64,000 nt of DNA from Sulfurimonas sp. hsl 1-7. GTDB lineage: Bacteria > Campylobacterota > Campylobacteria > Campylobacterales > Sulfurimonadaceae. The translations under genes were made by a program, and so were the position numbers. The stretch is from NCBI RefSeq assembly GCF_030577135.1, contig NZ_JAUIRR010000001.1, positions 62,001-126,000 of the forward strand. Reading direction: 5' to 3'. Within the stretch, counting starts at the first letter, position 1. Every line of letters starts with the position of its first letter. Of this stretch, positions 18,947-29,701 are shown one piece after another. The notes beneath the pieces were generated by a model. The model worked only from the letters and a program-made list of their open reading frames with translations, searched no databases and was not told the origin of the DNA.

Positions 18947-21067
18947 ATGAAGTCTATATCTATTAGAATGAAAATTCTATTATTAATGGTGGTTACAGTG
19001 GCTGCCGTATCTATCGCACTTATTATTGAGTCGATTTTTACTATAAATGAGATGACGGAAAACAATATAGCTGCGTATAAAAAAGAGGCGTACAAAAATA
19101 AAGAGCTGGAGCTAAAAAACTATGTAGATGTTGCACTGAAATCTGTAGAGTCGTTTTATGAGAGAACATCTGAAGAGAAACTCAAAAAAGAGGTTGAAGC
19201 AGATTTAAAAACACAAACAGAGTTTCTCTTTACTATACTGGAAGAAGCTTACAAGAGAAACAAAGACTCTATGTCAAAAGCTGCCTTGCAAGAACATTTA
19301 AAATCATTGGTAGCATCTGCAAAATATGGGGAGAATGGCTACTTTTGGATCAACGATTTTACTCCAACAATGATCATGCATCCTCTCAAACCATCTTTAA
19401 ACGGAAAGAATCTTACAGGTTTTAAAGATCCAAACGGAGTATATCTTTTTAACGAAATGGTCAAGGTTGTACAAAATAAAGGGGAAGGGTTTGTAAACTA
19501 CAGCTGGTCGAAACCCGGTTTTAAAACTCCGCAACCTAAAATATCTTATGTAAAAAAGTTTAAACAGTACAATTGGATTATAGGGACAGGGGCATATGTG
19601 TCTGATGTAACTGCTAAAATGAAGTCTGAAGCACTTAAAACAATTTCCCAAATGCGTTTTGGAAAGGGCGGTTATTTTTGGATCAACGATTTAATGCCAA
19701 AGATGATTATGCATCCAATAAAACCATCATTAAACGGAAAAGATATATCTGAGGTAAAAGATCCAAACGGTGTATACCTTTTTATGGAGATGGTGAAAAC
19801 TGTCAAAAGCCAGGACGAAGGGATGGTGCAATACAGTTGGTCTAAACCAAATGAACAAAATCCGGTTCCAAAAATGTCATATGTTGTACTTTTTAAAAAA
19901 TGGGGATGGATAATCGGTACAGGTGAATACATAGATAATATTGAAAAAGAGATAGCCAAAATGAGAAGAAAAGCAGACAAGGCTATCTTTGAATCTATCA
20001 CTTTTATTATTATGATATCTATTGCTCTTTCTGTAGTTATAGGAATCATAGCGATCGTAGTTGCCGAGAAGGGAATAGTAGCTCCAATTCGAGAGATATT
20101 GACTGTTACCAAAAATTTGGCAAGGGGTGAAGGTGACCTGACAAAAAGGGTTAATGTTCATAGTCGTGACGAGATCAAAGAGGTAGCGGATAATATAAAT
20201 GAATTTATCAGTAAAGTACATACAAGTGTAAACGGAGCGAAAACTTCCAGTTTTGAAAACTCGGCAGTTTCCCATGAACTTTCCGCAACGGCAACTATGT
20301 TGGGGAGTAATGTAGATAAATCAGTGAGTATAGTTAGTGAGACGACTGAGAATGCGATCAGGACAAATTCTCAAATAAAACTTTCCATAGAAGATGCTAT
20401 CAACTCTAAAGAAGAGATGGTAGAGGCTAATAAGATGTTAAACAATGCTAAAGATGATATTGTGCTGCTTACAACAAAAGTACAAAGCAGTGTTGAGTCA
20501 GAACTGGAGTTAGCAGGAAAAATTGAAACACTTTCACAAGAGACTGCACAGGTAAAAGATGTATTAGTTGTTATCTCCGATATAGCAGACCAAACAAATC
20601 TACTTGCACTTAATGCTGCAATTGAGGCAGCTCGAGCGGGAGAACACGGACGTGGATTCGCAGTAGTTGCCGATGAGGTAAGAAAACTGGCAGAGCGTAC
20701 ACAAAATACGTTAGCAGAGATCAATGCTACGATAAGTATCATCGTTCAATCGACTGAAACAGCAAGCCAAGAGATGAATATAAATTCTCAACAGATGCAA
20801 AAACTCTCTGAGATCTCTATTGATGTTGAACAACGTATAGAGTCAACGACACAAATTGTAAACAGGGCTACAGAGGCGACAGACAGGACTGTGCAGGATT
20901 TTGAAAATACCGGAAAACAGATTGATGAGATACTCGGTGGTATAGAGGAGATAAATACAATCTCCCTTGGAAATGCTAGAAGTGTAGAAGAAATTATGGT
21001 AGCAGCACAACACCTAAATAACATGACACACGAGCTTTCTTCAAAACTTGAACAGTTCAGAACATAA
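18947..21067 (+). CDS. Methyl-accepting chemotaxis protein with tandem Cache domains
   Basis: A 706-aa chemoreceptor. TM1 is at about residues 10-30. The periplasmic region holds two nearly identical Cache_2-type repeats (about 125-220 and 233-328), each with [26 protein letters not shown] and a final IIGTG motif. TM2 (about 346-368) and a HAMP domain (about 370-425) follow. The signalling hairpin tip contains [19 protein letters not shown] and [18 protein letters not shown]. There is no C-terminal receptor pentapeptide. Ligands of this class are often small organic acids; acetate is a reasonable guess from the neighbours. Ribosome-binding site GAGGGAGAA. Confidence 0.92.
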   Translation: MKSISIRMKILLLMVVTVAAVSIALIIESIFTINEMTENNIAAYKKEAYKNKELELKNYVDVALKSVESFYERTSEEKLKKEVEADLKTQTEFLFTILEEAYKRNKDSMSKAALQEHLKSLVASAKYGENGYFWINDFTPTMIMHPLKPSLNGKNLTGFKDPNGVYLFNEMVKVVQNKGEGFVNYSWSKPGFKTPQPKISYVKKFKQYNWIIGTGAYVSDVTAKMKSEALKTISQMRFGKGGYFWINDLMPKMIMHPIKPSLNGKDISEVKDPNGVYLFMEMVKTVKSQDEGMVQYSWSKPNEQNPVPKMSYVVLFKKWGWIIGTGEYIDNIEKEIAKMRRKADKAIFESITFIIMISIALSVVIGIIAIVVAEKGIVAPIREILTVTKNLARGEGDLTKRVNVHSRDEIKEVADNINEFISKVHTSVNGAKTSSFENSAVSHELSATATMLGSNVDKSVSIVSETTENAIRTNSQIKLSIEDAINSKEEMVEANKMLNNAKDDIVLLTTKVQSSVESELELAGKIETLSQETAQVKDVLVVISDIADQTNLLALNAAIEAARAGEHGRGFAVVADEVRKLAERTQNTLAEINATISIIVQSTETASQEMNINSQQMQKLSEISIDVEQRIESTTQIVNRATEATDRTVQDFENTGKQIDEILGGIEEINTISLGNARSVEEIMVAAQHLNNMTHELSSKLEQFRT

Positions 21068-21102
21068 TTGTTGTTACTTTTTTTCACATAATGGAAATTT
21101 AA

Positions 21103-21162
21103 ATATAAAATTTCCTAAGATTCTTCTTTTGCTACGTTCATGCTATTTTTGTTCTTTAGCAT
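21103..21162 (+). promoter_or_regulatory. Leader element B upstream of porin
   Basis: Second copy of the 60-bp element, about 33-92 bp before the porin ATG. Repeats are TTGCTAC (21129-21135) and ATGCTAT (21140-21146), again 11 bp apart, preceded by ATATAAAATT. Spacing to the gene is similar to copy A, which suggests shared control. Confidence 0.6.
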
Positions 21163-21194
21163 TAGAGTTGAATAGTTTAACGGGGAGAAACTAA

Positions 21195-22493
21195 ATGAAA
21201 AAAGTAGTAACAACATCACTTGTAAGTCTTGGACTTCTTTCAAGTGTAAGTTTAAATGCGGCAGATGATCTTAGCTCTATGTTTTCTGAGGGGAAAACTA
21301 GCGGACAGATTCGTATGTTTGCTATTGATCGTGATTATGTAAATAAAGATTTACATCGTAGTGGGTTATCTTTAGGTGGACATCTAAAGTTTGAAACAGC
21401 TGATTATAACGGCTTAAGTGCAGGTGCAGCATTTTATACAGTTAATAAGTTAGATGAGTGGACTGGTACGGTAGAACCTGCACTATTTGGTCCTAATAAC
21501 AGTAGTTATGACCTTTTAGGTGAAACATATCTACAATATACTCGTGGAAATACTACATTTAAAGGTGGTCGTCAGAAACTTGATACTCCTTTAGCTGGTA
21601 GCGATGATGCTAGAACATTACCAAACTTATTTGAAGCATATATTGTTACAAATACAGATATTGCAGATACAACTATCGTAGCTGGACATATTACAAAATT
21701 TGCTCAAGGTACATTCGGTCGTGTATATGGGAATCAAGATACACCAAGTAATTTAGCTGTTACAGCGGGTTATTCATACTTTAACAGTGTTGACAATGCT
21801 GGCAAGTTTGTAAATATGGGTACATATGCTATCAATGAAAAAACTGCAGGTGTAAGTGTAGCTGCAGCTGTTTATACAGGTGTTGAAAACCTAAAAATAC
21901 AAGTATGGGATTACTATGCTCATGATATTTTAAATGCTATCTATGCTGATGCTAATTATGGTGTGAAACTTGATGGTTATTCTCCATATGTTGCAGCGCA
22001 GTTTATTAGAGAAGATGCTATAGGCGATAAACTTGTTGGTGAAGTTTCATCTATGTATGGTGCTGCAAAAGCAGGTGTTAAGTTTGGTGGATTTAATGTA
22101 TATGCTGCATATTCACAAACAACTGAATCTAATGGTAATGCATTATTAAAATCTATTATTACTCCATGGGGTGGTATGCCTGCTTATACACAAGGTATGG
22201 TAACTCGTCACCAATTTTTAGCTGGAACAAAAGCTACAAAAGTTGCTGGAACATATAGTTTTAAAGATATGGGTGTGAATTTATCAACAACTGCATACTA
22301 TACATCTTTTGATATGGATGAGAATAGTGGATACGGTACTGCACGTACAGCTACTGAAAGCGGTTTTGATGCTATTTACTACCCAGAAGCAGTGAAAAAC
22401 CTTCAGTTACGTTTACGTGGAAACTTCCCAAGAGACTTTATAGGGACAGTTGGTTGGAATGAATATAGATTTATAGTAAACTATAATTTCTAG
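21195..22493 (+). CDS. OprD-like outer-membrane porin
   Basis: A 432-aa protein with a signal peptide (residues 1-22, cleaved after SLNA) and repeated amphipathic beta strands ending in the aromatic terminus EYRFIVNYNF. The pattern (FKGGRQKLDTPL, FEAYIVTNTDI, VAGHITKFAQGTFG) matches the OprD-type substrate-specific porins common in Campylobacterota. It heads the run that leads to the acetate symporter and acetyl-CoA synthetase, so it may be the outer-membrane route for small carboxylates. Regulated by leader element B; ribosome-binding site GGGGAGAAA. Confidence 0.85.
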   Translation: MKKVVTTSLVSLGLLSSVSLNAADDLSSMFSEGKTSGQIRMFAIDRDYVNKDLHRSGLSLGGHLKFETADYNGLSAGAAFYTVNKLDEWTGTVEPALFGPNNSSYDLLGETYLQYTRGNTTFKGGRQKLDTPLAGSDDARTLPNLFEAYIVTNTDIADTTIVAGHITKFAQGTFGRVYGNQDTPSNLAVTAGYSYFNSVDNAGKFVNMGTYAINEKTAGVSVAAAVYTGVENLKIQVWDYYAHDILNAIYADANYGVKLDGYSPYVAAQFIREDAIGDKLVGEVSSMYGAAKAGVKFGGFNVYAAYSQTTESNGNALLKSIITPWGGMPAYTQGMVTRHQFLAGTKATKVAGTYSFKDMGVNLSTTAYYTSFDMDENSGYGTARTATESGFDAIYYPEAVKNLQLRLRGNFPRDFIGTVGWNEYRFIVNYNF

Positions 22494-22509
22494 AAAAAAA
22501 GGAGAGAAG

Positions 22510-22827
22510 ATGAATAAAGAATTAATTGAACAGATTAAATCTAATCCGGATTACCAAACATTGGTAAAGAAAAGAACATCTTTTGCGATCGTTTTAACAA
22601 TTGTAATGTTAATAGTTTACTTTGCATTTATTTTAACAATAGCATTTGACCCGTCATTACTTGGACAACCGTTAAGTAGTGAGAGTGTAACAACAGTAGG
22701 TATTCCGGTTGGAATTACTGTAATTGTGATCGCGTTTATACTTACAGGTATTTACACTACAAGAGCAAACGGTGAGTTTGATGAACTTGCAAACAGAGTA
22801 AAAAACTCTGTTAAAGGGGATAAATAA
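22510..22827 (+). CDS. DUF485 membrane protein (YjcH-like)
   Basis: A 105-aa protein with two membrane helices (about 28-50 and 62-84) and hydrophilic ends. It opens with [19 protein letters not shown], the typical DUF485 start. In E. coli and many other bacteria this gene (yjcH) directly precedes actP and is co-transcribed with it, as here, where the stop overlaps the symporter ATG (TAATG). It is thought to be an accessory of the symporter. AAGGAGAGAAG provides a strong ribosome-binding site. Confidence 0.9.
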   Translation: MNKELIEQIKSNPDYQTLVKKRTSFAIVLTIVMLIVYFAFILTIAFDPSLLGQPLSSESVTTVGIPVGITVIVIAFILTGIYTTRANGEFDELANRVKNSVKGDK

Positions 22828-24491
22828 TGAATAGAGCTTTTTTATTTTTAATTTTAGGATCTATCGCTGTATTCGCAAGTGGTGCGATCGAAGGTGAAGT
22901 TGCGAAGCAAGAGTTAAATATCTCTGCTATCGTAATGTTCTTAATCTTTGTAAGTGGTACTTTAGGTATCACTTATTGGGCTGCTAAGCGTACAAAATCT
23001 GCAAAAGATTTCTATACTGCAGGTGGTGGTATTACTGGTTTTCAAAACGGTATGGCAATTGCGGGTGACTATATGTCAGCGGCATCATTTCTTGGTATTT
23101 CCGGTCTTGTTTACTTAAAAGGGTATGATGGTCTTATCTACTCTATCGGTTTCTTAGTTGGTTGGCCAATCATCCTTTTCTTAATTGCTGAGCCTTTAAG
23201 AAATCTTGGTAAATATACGTTTGCTGACGTTGCTTCATATAGACTACGTCAAACACCTATCCGTACATTAGCGGCATTTGGTTCGATCGCAACGGTAATT
23301 TTATACCTAATTGCACAAATGGTTGGTTCTGGAAAGCTTATTCAGCTTCTATTTGGTCTTAACTATGAAGTAGCGGTAATACTTGTTGGTGTACTAATGG
23401 TACTTTATGTAACATTCGGTGGTATGCTTGCAACTACTTGGGTACAGATCATTAAGGCGTTCCTATTATTATCTGGTGCTACATTTATGGCAATCGCTGT
23501 TATGGCACATTACGATTTCTCATTCGGTTCGTTATTTGCAAAAGCTGTTGAAGTAAAAGGTGAGGCTATTATGAGTCCGGGTGGTCTTGTAAGTGATCCT
23601 ATTTCAGCTATCTCACTTGCGATCGCATTAATGTTTGGTACAGCTGGTTTACCACACATCTTAATGAGATTTTTTACTGTAAGTGATGCGAAAGAAGCAC
23701 GTAAGTCTGTATTCTTTGCAACTGGATTTATCGGATATTTCTATATTCTTACGTTCATCATCGGTTTCGGTGCGATTGTAATGGTATTCCAAAATCCACA
23801 ATATTTAGATTTAGCAAAACAAGCGATTTCTGGTGGTAGCCCGATTCTTGGTGGAAACAACATGGCGGCAATTCACTTAAGTCATGCAGTAGGTGGAGAT
23901 TTCTTCCTAGGTTTCATTTCAGCGGTTGCATTCGCTACTATCTTAGCGGTTGTTTCAGGTTTAACACTTGCTGGTGCATCGGCTATTTCACACGACCTTT
24001 ACGCATCTGTGTTTAAAAAAGGTGAAGTAGATTCAATGAAAGAGATGAGAGTTTCAAAAATTGCAACTATCGTTCTTGGAATTGTAGCTATCATTATGGG
24101 TATCGCGTTTGAGAAACAAAACATCGCGTTTGTTGTTGGTTTGGCGTTTGCTATTGCAGCATCGGCTAACTTCCCTGTACTTTTCTTATCAATGTACTGG
24201 AGAAGATTAACTACTCGCGGTGCGGTAATCGGTGGAAGTTTAGGTCTTGCTACGGCAGTTATCCTAGTTATCCTTGGTCCAATCGTTTGGGTACAGATTT
24301 TAGGAAATGCAGAAGCAATTTTCCCATATAAATATCCGGCACTTTTCTCAGTATTAGTATCGTTTGTTGGTATCTGGTTCTTTTCAATTACAGATAATTC
24401 TGAAAATGCGAAAAATGAACAAGAGATGTTCGAAGCGCAATATATTAGAAGCCAAACTGGAATTGGTGCAGAGGGTGCAGTAGAGCATTAA
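22827..24491 (+). CDS. actP: Cation/acetate symporter, ActP-like
   Basis: A 554-aa sodium:solute symporter family carrier. An N-terminal signal-like helix precedes about 13 membrane segments. Family features include [21 protein letters not shown] near residue 53, [14 protein letters not shown] near residue 77, and the [20 protein letters not shown] stretch near residue 273. ActP imports acetate and similar monocarboxylates with a cation. It is placed after DUF485 and upstream of acs, a coherent uptake-and-activation set. Confidence 0.92.
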   Translation: MNRAFLFLILGSIAVFASGAIEGEVAKQELNISAIVMFLIFVSGTLGITYWAAKRTKSAKDFYTAGGGITGFQNGMAIAGDYMSAASFLGISGLVYLKGYDGLIYSIGFLVGWPIILFLIAEPLRNLGKYTFADVASYRLRQTPIRTLAAFGSIATVILYLIAQMVGSGKLIQLLFGLNYEVAVILVGVLMVLYVTFGGMLATTWVQIIKAFLLLSGATFMAIAVMAHYDFSFGSLFAKAVEVKGEAIMSPGGLVSDPISAISLAIALMFGTAGLPHILMRFFTVSDAKEARKSVFFATGFIGYFYILTFIIGFGAIVMVFQNPQYLDLAKQAISGGSPILGGNNMAAIHLSHAVGGDFFLGFISAVAFATILAVVSGLTLAGASAISHDLYASVFKKGEVDSMKEMRVSKIATIVLGIVAIIMGIAFEKQNIAFVVGLAFAIAASANFPVLFLSMYWRRLTTRGAVIGGSLGLATAVILVILGPIVWVQILGNAEAIFPYKYPALFSVLVSFVGIWFFSITDNSENAKNEQEMFEAQYIRSQTGIGAEGAVEH

Positions 24492-24494
24492 AAA

Positions 24495-26303
24495 ATGAGT
24501 ATATTAGATCAAAGACGTTTAATCGAGTCTATCCATCCTTTTGAATTGTTAAGTTCTTTTGAACTTGACAATTTGATGTCCAAGATAGATATTGCTTACT
24601 ATCCTAAAGAAACCCTGCTTATCTCTCGGAATTTAGAGAGTATAGCTTTTTATATAATTATAAAAGGGCAAGTTGCAGAATACATCGATGATGAACTGTA
24701 CAATATTTATAACGAGGGTGATAGCTTCGATGCCGACTCCTTGATCTATAATAAAACCAATTCCCGCTTCGTTGTCACCGAGGATCTCATATGCTATGAG
24801 ATCAAAAAAGAGGACTTCCTCGATCTCATGCAAAACAAAAAGATCCAAGGCTACTTTCTACAAGACTTTATCTCACGCCATAAACAACTCAAAGAGTATC
24901 ATAGCAGCAGTGAATTTACCCCATTTTTAGTTTCCAAAGTTTCAGACATATACCTTCATGCCGCATGCATAGTTACTCCAGATATTTCGATCCACGACGC
25001 ACTCCAAAAACAAAAAGAATTACAATCTAGTATTATCATTGTTGAAGAGCTTTCTCGTGTAGTTACAGATGCAGATTTAAAAGAGCAGGTGCTTCTCGGC
25101 GATGTAACCGTAGATGCTCCGATTCGCTCTATTGCATCATCGAAAATGGTATGTGTAGATAAAAACGATTTTCTTTTTAATGTCCTGTTAGTTATGACAC
25201 ATGAAGAGGTTAGACGTGTAATTGTAAAAGAGAACAACACTATTGTAGGTGTATTGGAACAGCTTGATCTATTAAGCTTCTTTGCAAACCATTCACACCT
25301 TGTAGCGGTACAAATCGATCGTGCAAATTCGATCGAAGATTTGACAGACATTCAGCAGGATCTGCGAAACCTTATTTTAGCACTTACAACAAAAGGTGTA
25401 AAAGTACGTTACATCACAAAACTGGTTTCTGCACTCAATGAAAAAATATACAAAAAAGTTTTTGAAATGTGTGTGGAAGAGTCGCTAAGAGAAAAATGTG
25501 CACTCATTGTAATGGGAAGTGAAGGGCGTGAAGAGCAGGGGCTTAAAAGCGATCAGGATAACGCTTTGATCATCGATCCGAGTGTTGCTATTGAGCTGTT
25601 TGAAGAGCCGATGCTAAAACTAAACGACTATTTACTTCGCATAGGATTCCCTCCTTGTAAAGGGGATGTAATGGTAAGTAATCCTTTTTGGAGAAGAGAC
25701 CTAAATACATATAAAGAACTTATAGATACTTGGTCTTCTTCTTTAGATGAAGCTACTTTACAAAATATGAGTATTTTCGTAGATGCAAAATGTGTTGCGG
25801 GAAATTGTGCTCTTTTAGATGAACTAACAGACTTTTTAGGGCACAGATTTGAGGCAAGGGATGATGTACTTGCCCATATGGCAAAAGCAGTTATCCATTT
25901 TGATACACCGTTAACGGTATTTTCAAATTTTGTTGTGCAAAAAAGCCATGCGAATAAACTTGATATTAAGAAAGGAGGGTTGTTTGCGTTGGTACACGGC
26001 GTACGATGTTTATCGTTGCAGTACCATATTAGAGATACGAATACAGTAGAGAGAATTAAACAACTAAACAACAAAGGTGTGATAGATAAAAATTTTGCAT
26101 CTGAACTGATTGAGAGCTTTGACACACTATCTTCTATCAGATTAAAAACAATGCTAAATGCAAAAAACTTGGAAGATGATAACTTCCTTGATCCAAACTC
26201 TTTAGATAAAGTACAAAAAGATCTGTTAAAAGATAGTTTGAAAATAGTAAACAAATTTAAAAAATTTATCTCATTTCACTTTCATTTGGAGATGGTGAGC
26301 TAA
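24495..26303 (+). CDS. Cyclic-nucleotide-binding/CBS/DUF294 nucleotidyltransferase-like protein
   Basis: A 602-aa multidomain regulator: a cNMP-binding-like beta barrel (about residues 15-125), a CBS pair (about 145-260), a DUF294 nucleotidyltransferase domain with GSEGREEQGLKSDQDNALI near residue 339, and the DUF294 C-terminal helical domain (about 455-600). The GS-x(n)-DxD pattern is that of GlnD-type nucleotidyltransferases, although its target is unknown. It sits between actP and an exonuclease, an arrangement often seen near ActP/Acs genes, so a sensing or modification role in acetate metabolism is likely but unproven. Confidence 0.88.
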   Translation: MSILDQRRLIESIHPFELLSSFELDNLMSKIDIAYYPKETLLISRNLESIAFYIIIKGQVAEYIDDELYNIYNEGDSFDADSLIYNKTNSRFVVTEDLICYEIKKEDFLDLMQNKKIQGYFLQDFISRHKQLKEYHSSSEFTPFLVSKVSDIYLHAACIVTPDISIHDALQKQKELQSSIIIVEELSRVVTDADLKEQVLLGDVTVDAPIRSIASSKMVCVDKNDFLFNVLLVMTHEEVRRVIVKENNTIVGVLEQLDLLSFFANHSHLVAVQIDRANSIEDLTDIQQDLRNLILALTTKGVKVRYITKLVSALNEKIYKKVFEMCVEESLREKCALIVMGSEGREEQGLKSDQDNALIIDPSVAIELFEEPMLKLNDYLLRIGFPPCKGDVMVSNPFWRRDLNTYKELIDTWSSSLDEATLQNMSIFVDAKCVAGNCALLDELTDFLGHRFEARDDVLAHMAKAVIHFDTPLTVFSNFVVQKSHANKLDIKKGGLFALVHGVRCLSLQYHIRDTNTVERIKQLNNKGVIDKNFASELIESFDTLSSIRLKTMLNAKNLEDDNFLDPNSLDKVQKDLLKDSLKIVNKFKKFISFHFHLEMVS

Positions 26304-26914
26304 TGTTTACATCTTTAGTAAGATCTTTTAAAAAATATAGGGATTTTAAAAGATTAAAAGATAAAGATTTTGCATTTTTATTTTGTGAAAACAAAGATGA
26401 TGAAATTGTCGTATTTGATACGGAAACAACAGGGCTTGATCCAAAAAAAGATGAGATACTCTCAATAGGTGCGGTAAAAGTAAAAAACAATAAAATATTA
26501 ACATCACAGACATTTGAAGTTTATTTGAAAAATTCTAAGGAGATAGATGCAAAAAGTATAGAAATTCATGGCATTCGTCCTTGTGATTTAGTAAATGCTA
26601 AAGATAGTGATGAAGCCATAAAAGAGTTTTTAAAATTTATAGGAAGTTCAAAATTAGTTGGGTATTATTTAGAGTTTGATGTCGCTATGATTAACAGATA
26701 TACAAGACCGCTTTTAGGTATAGAGTTACCGAATGAAATGGTTGAGATTTCTGAATTATATTTTGATAAAACAATTACTTTAATACCTCAAGGAAATATT
26801 GATTTACGCTTCGATACAATCATGCAAAACTATGATTTACCAAGTATGGGAGCCCATAATGCAGTTAATGACGCGATCATGACTGCAATGATTTATTTAA
26901 AATTAACAAACTAA
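26303..26914 (+). CDS. DnaQ-like 3'-5' exonuclease
   Basis: A 203-aa DEDDh exonuclease domain protein. Exo I is VVFDTETTGLDPKKDEI (about residues 35-51), Exo II YYLEFDVAMINRY near residue 117, and Exo III GAHNAVNDAIMTAMI near residue 185 with the HxxxxD pair. About 30 basic residues precede the domain. It overlaps the DUF294 gene by one base (TAATG) and precedes acs. The DUF294-exonuclease pair recurs beside actP in other bacteria; the substrate (DNA, RNA or nucleotide) is unknown. Confidence 0.88.
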   Translation: MFTSLVRSFKKYRDFKRLKDKDFAFLFCENKDDEIVVFDTETTGLDPKKDEILSIGAVKVKNNKILTSQTFEVYLKNSKEIDAKSIEIHGIRPCDLVNAKDSDEAIKEFLKFIGSSKLVGYYLEFDVAMINRYTRPLLGIELPNEMVEISELYFDKTITLIPQGNIDLRFDTIMQNYDLPSMGAHNAVNDAIMTAMIYLKLTN

Positions 26915-26930
26915 ATAAAGGAGACTGTAA

Positions 26931-28895
26931 ATGTCAGAGATTCAAACTAAACCGGTTTTTAAACCAAACAAAGAGTTCGCTAAAACGGCAAGAATAAAAA
27001 ACATGTGTGAGTACCAAGCGCTTCAAGATGAGGCTATGGAAAACTATGAAGGTTTTTGGGGACGTTATGCACAAGAGAAACTGGATTGGATGGAACCTTT
27101 TAATGAGGTACTAGATGAATCAAACTTCCCATTTGTAAAATGGTTCAATGGTGGTAAGCTTAATGTTGCTAGCCAATGTATTGATCGCCATTTAGAGTCT
27201 CGTAAAAATAAAGCGGCTATCATTTTCGAAGGTGATAGAGGTGACAAACAAATCATCACTTATCTTGAACTTTACTATCAAGTAAATAAATTTGCAAATC
27301 TTTTAAAAGAAGACTTCGGAGTTAAAAAAGGTGACCGTGTAGTTATCTATATGCCGATGATTCCTGAAGCTGCATTTGCTATGTTAGCTTGTGCTAGACT
27401 TGGTGCAATCCACTCGATCGTATTTGGTGGTTTCTCTGCAGAGGCTCTACGTGATAGAATCGAAGATGCTGAAGCAAAAGTTGTTATTACAGCTGACGGT
27501 GCGTTTAGAAAAACTAAGCCGTATATGCTAAAACCTGTTGTTGATGCTGCACTTGAAGGGTGTGACGTAGTTGAGAAAGTTCTAGTTGTTGAGAGAAACA
27601 ACGAAGATGTTGAGTGGGTTGCTGGACGTGACTACTCTTACAATGAACTGATCAAATCTAAATCTTCAGTATGTGAAGCAGAACCTATGGATGCTGAAGA
27701 TCCATTATTCTTACTTTATACATCAGGTTCAACTGGTAAACCAAAAGGTGTTCAGCATAACTCTGCTGGATATATTCTTTGGGCACAAATGACTATGGAA
27801 TGGGTATTTGACGTAAAAGAGAACGATACTTACTGGTGTACTGCAGATATCGGTTGGATTACAGGTCATACTTACATTGTTTACGGTCCACTTGCAATGG
27901 GTGCTACAACAGTAATGTTTGAGGGTGTTATTACATACCCTGATGCTGGTCGTCCATGGCAAATGGTAGAAGAGTATAAAATTAACCAATTCTATACAGC
28001 TCCAACTGCAATTCGTGTATTACACAAAACGGGTGAAGATGAGCCTAAAAAATATGACATCTCATCTCTTAAAGTTCTTGGAACTGTTGGTGAGCCAATC
28101 GATCCACCGGCATGGAAATGGTACTATGAAGAAGTTGGTCAATCTAAGTGTGCTATCGTGGATACTTACTGGCAAACAGAAACAGGTGGTCACATCGTTT
28201 CTCCATTACCGGGTGCTACTCCTATTAAACCTGCTTGTGCTACATTACCACTACCGGGTATCATGGGTGAGATCTTAGATCCTGAAACTGGTAAAAAAGT
28301 TGGTGTAAATGAAAAAGGTTATATGTGTGTTACACGTCCTTGGCCGTCAATGATCCGTGGTGTTTGGGGTGATCCTGAAAGATTTATCAAATCTTACTTC
28401 GGTGATGTGAAAAAAGATGACAAAGCTGTTTACTTCACTGGTGACGGTGCTATCTACGATGAAGACGGTTACATTACGATCACGGGTCGTACAGATGACG
28501 TTATCAACGTAAGTGGTCACAGAATGGGTACTGCTGAAGTTGAAGCAGCAATCAAAAAACACTGGAATGTTGCAGAGGTTGCAGTTGTTGGTAAACCACA
28601 TGAGATTAAAGGTGAAGGTATCTTTGCTTATGTTGTATTAAAATCTGACAACGGTGTAGCTGATGAAGTTGAAGAGATGAAAATTATCAACTCTCACATC
28701 AAACAAGAGATCGGTAACATTGCTGTATGTGACGATATCGTATTTGCTCCGGGACTTCCAAAAACTCGTTCTGGAAAAATTATGCGTCGTATCCTTCGCT
28801 CAATTGCGAAAGGTGAAGAGATCACTCAAGATATCTCAACACTAGAAGATCCTTCAGTAGTTGAAAAAATCGAAACTATGGTTAAGTCTAAATAA
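26931..28895 (+). CDS. acs: Acetyl-CoA synthetase
   Basis: A 654-aa AMP-forming enzyme that turns acetate, ATP and CoA into acetyl-CoA. The adenylation core [16 protein letters not shown] is near residue 265, the [10 protein letters not shown] motif near residue 414, the hinge/ATP motif [20 protein letters not shown] near residue 500, and the C-terminal catalytic, normally acetylatable Lys in [13 protein letters not shown] near residue 610. The length is standard. AAAGGAGACTG is a strong ribosome-binding site. It ends the operon that starts with the porin. Confidence 0.97.
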   Translation: MSEIQTKPVFKPNKEFAKTARIKNMCEYQALQDEAMENYEGFWGRYAQEKLDWMEPFNEVLDESNFPFVKWFNGGKLNVASQCIDRHLESRKNKAAIIFEGDRGDKQIITYLELYYQVNKFANLLKEDFGVKKGDRVVIYMPMIPEAAFAMLACARLGAIHSIVFGGFSAEALRDRIEDAEAKVVITADGAFRKTKPYMLKPVVDAALEGCDVVEKVLVVERNNEDVEWVAGRDYSYNELIKSKSSVCEAEPMDAEDPLFLLYTSGSTGKPKGVQHNSAGYILWAQMTMEWVFDVKENDTYWCTADIGWITGHTYIVYGPLAMGATTVMFEGVITYPDAGRPWQMVEEYKINQFYTAPTAIRVLHKTGEDEPKKYDISSLKVLGTVGEPIDPPAWKWYYEEVGQSKCAIVDTYWQTETGGHIVSPLPGATPIKPACATLPLPGIMGEILDPETGKKVGVNEKGYMCVTRPWPSMIRGVWGDPERFIKSYFGDVKKDDKAVYFTGDGAIYDEDGYITITGRTDDVINVSGHRMGTAEVEAAIKKHWNVAEVAVVGKPHEIKGEGIFAYVVLKSDNGVADEVEEMKIINSHIKQEIGNIAVCDDIVFAPGLPKTRSGKIMRRILRSIAKGEEITQDISTLEDPSVVEKIETMVKSK

Positions 28896-28898
28896 GAC

Positions 28899-29570
28899 TT
28901 AGCCTTTAAAAAAAGTCTCCGGCTTTTCCCAGAGCATTATGTGATTTTGACACTCTTGTGTTAAAAACAATTTTCCCTCATCAGGGGGAAATCTAAAAGA
29001 ATAAGATTCCCCATTTAAAACAAACTTCAATGCATATGCATGAAGATACCCACGATCCAGTTGCTTTGCATCTTCAACAGCTGCATATCTTTCATCCCCC
29101 GCTATAGGAGAACCGATAGACTTTAAAGCTACCCTTATTTGATGTGTTTTACCCGTGTATGGTTTTACTAAAAAAAGTTTTTCACCTGTAGTTAAAGATG
29201 TCGAGATAAAGCGAGTTATTGCAGGATTGTTTTTAGTATGTAACAGTTTCCAACTTCCTCGTCTTGACTTTTGCATATCACCTACAATTTTTCCCATCTT
29301 TTTCTTCGGTTTTCTCAGACTGATTGCCAGATAGTATTTTTCAATTTTGCGTGATTCAAATAGCTGCAAAAATGCATTTGCAATTTCACTGCTTTTAGCA
29401 AGGATCACAAGTCCCGATGTCATTTTGTCCAAACGATGAACAGGAAAAAGTTTAGATCCCGTCATTTCAGATGCAAGGACAACAAATCCTGCTTCATCTT
29501 CTGAGTGAAAATTCATTCCTGCAGGCTTTGAGACAATTGCAAAATCGTTGTTTTCATAAAGAAGTTTCAT
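28899..29570 (-). CDS. RluA-family pseudouridine synthase
   Basis: A 223-aa enzyme that isomerises uridine in rRNA or tRNA. The catalytic motif HRLDKMTSGLVILAK (about residues 45-59, catalytic Asp in RLD) is present, together with KPYTGKTHQIRVAL near residue 137 and GDERY. There is no S4 domain, so it is a short, stand-alone member such as TruC/RluA/RluE-like; the exact site cannot be told from sequence. It converges on acs with only three bases between stops. Confidence 0.9.
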   Translation of the reverse strand: MKLLYENNDFAIVSKPAGMNFHSEDEAGFVVLASEMTGSKLFPVHRLDKMTSGLVILAKSSEIANAFLQLFESRKIEKYYLAISLRKPKKKMGKIVGDMQKSRRGSWKLLHTKNNPAITRFISTSLTTGEKLFLVKPYTGKTHQIRVALKSIGSPIAGDERYAAVEDAKQLDRGYLHAYALKFVLNGESYSFRFPPDEGKLFLTQECQNHIMLWEKPETFFKG

Positions 29571-29665
29571 CGCAGGGTACTCTACCTTAGTATGTAATTA
29601 TTTTGACATTATAGATAGTTTCTCCTTGTAAACTGCAAATAAGGCTGAACCAAACTCTAAAGTGT

Positions 29666-29671
29666 TATAAT
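29666..29671 (+). promoter_or_regulatory. -10 box for pyrF
   Basis: TATAAT 31-36 bp before the ATG at 29702. Transcription would start near 29678, before either candidate start codon. Confidence 0.5.
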
Positions 29672-29701
29672 TTCATAAAATTTATGACGATGAGAATGAT
29701 T

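Noticed and set aside
18852-21162. Sigma-54 promoters suggested by TTGCT in both leaders
   Set aside because: No GG dinucleotide at the required -24 spacing upstream of either GC; the 11-bp repeats explain the match better.
28890-28920. Terminator between acs and the pseudouridine synthase gene
   Set aside because: Only a 5-bp AGACT/AGTCT pairing with a long loop; too weak to call.
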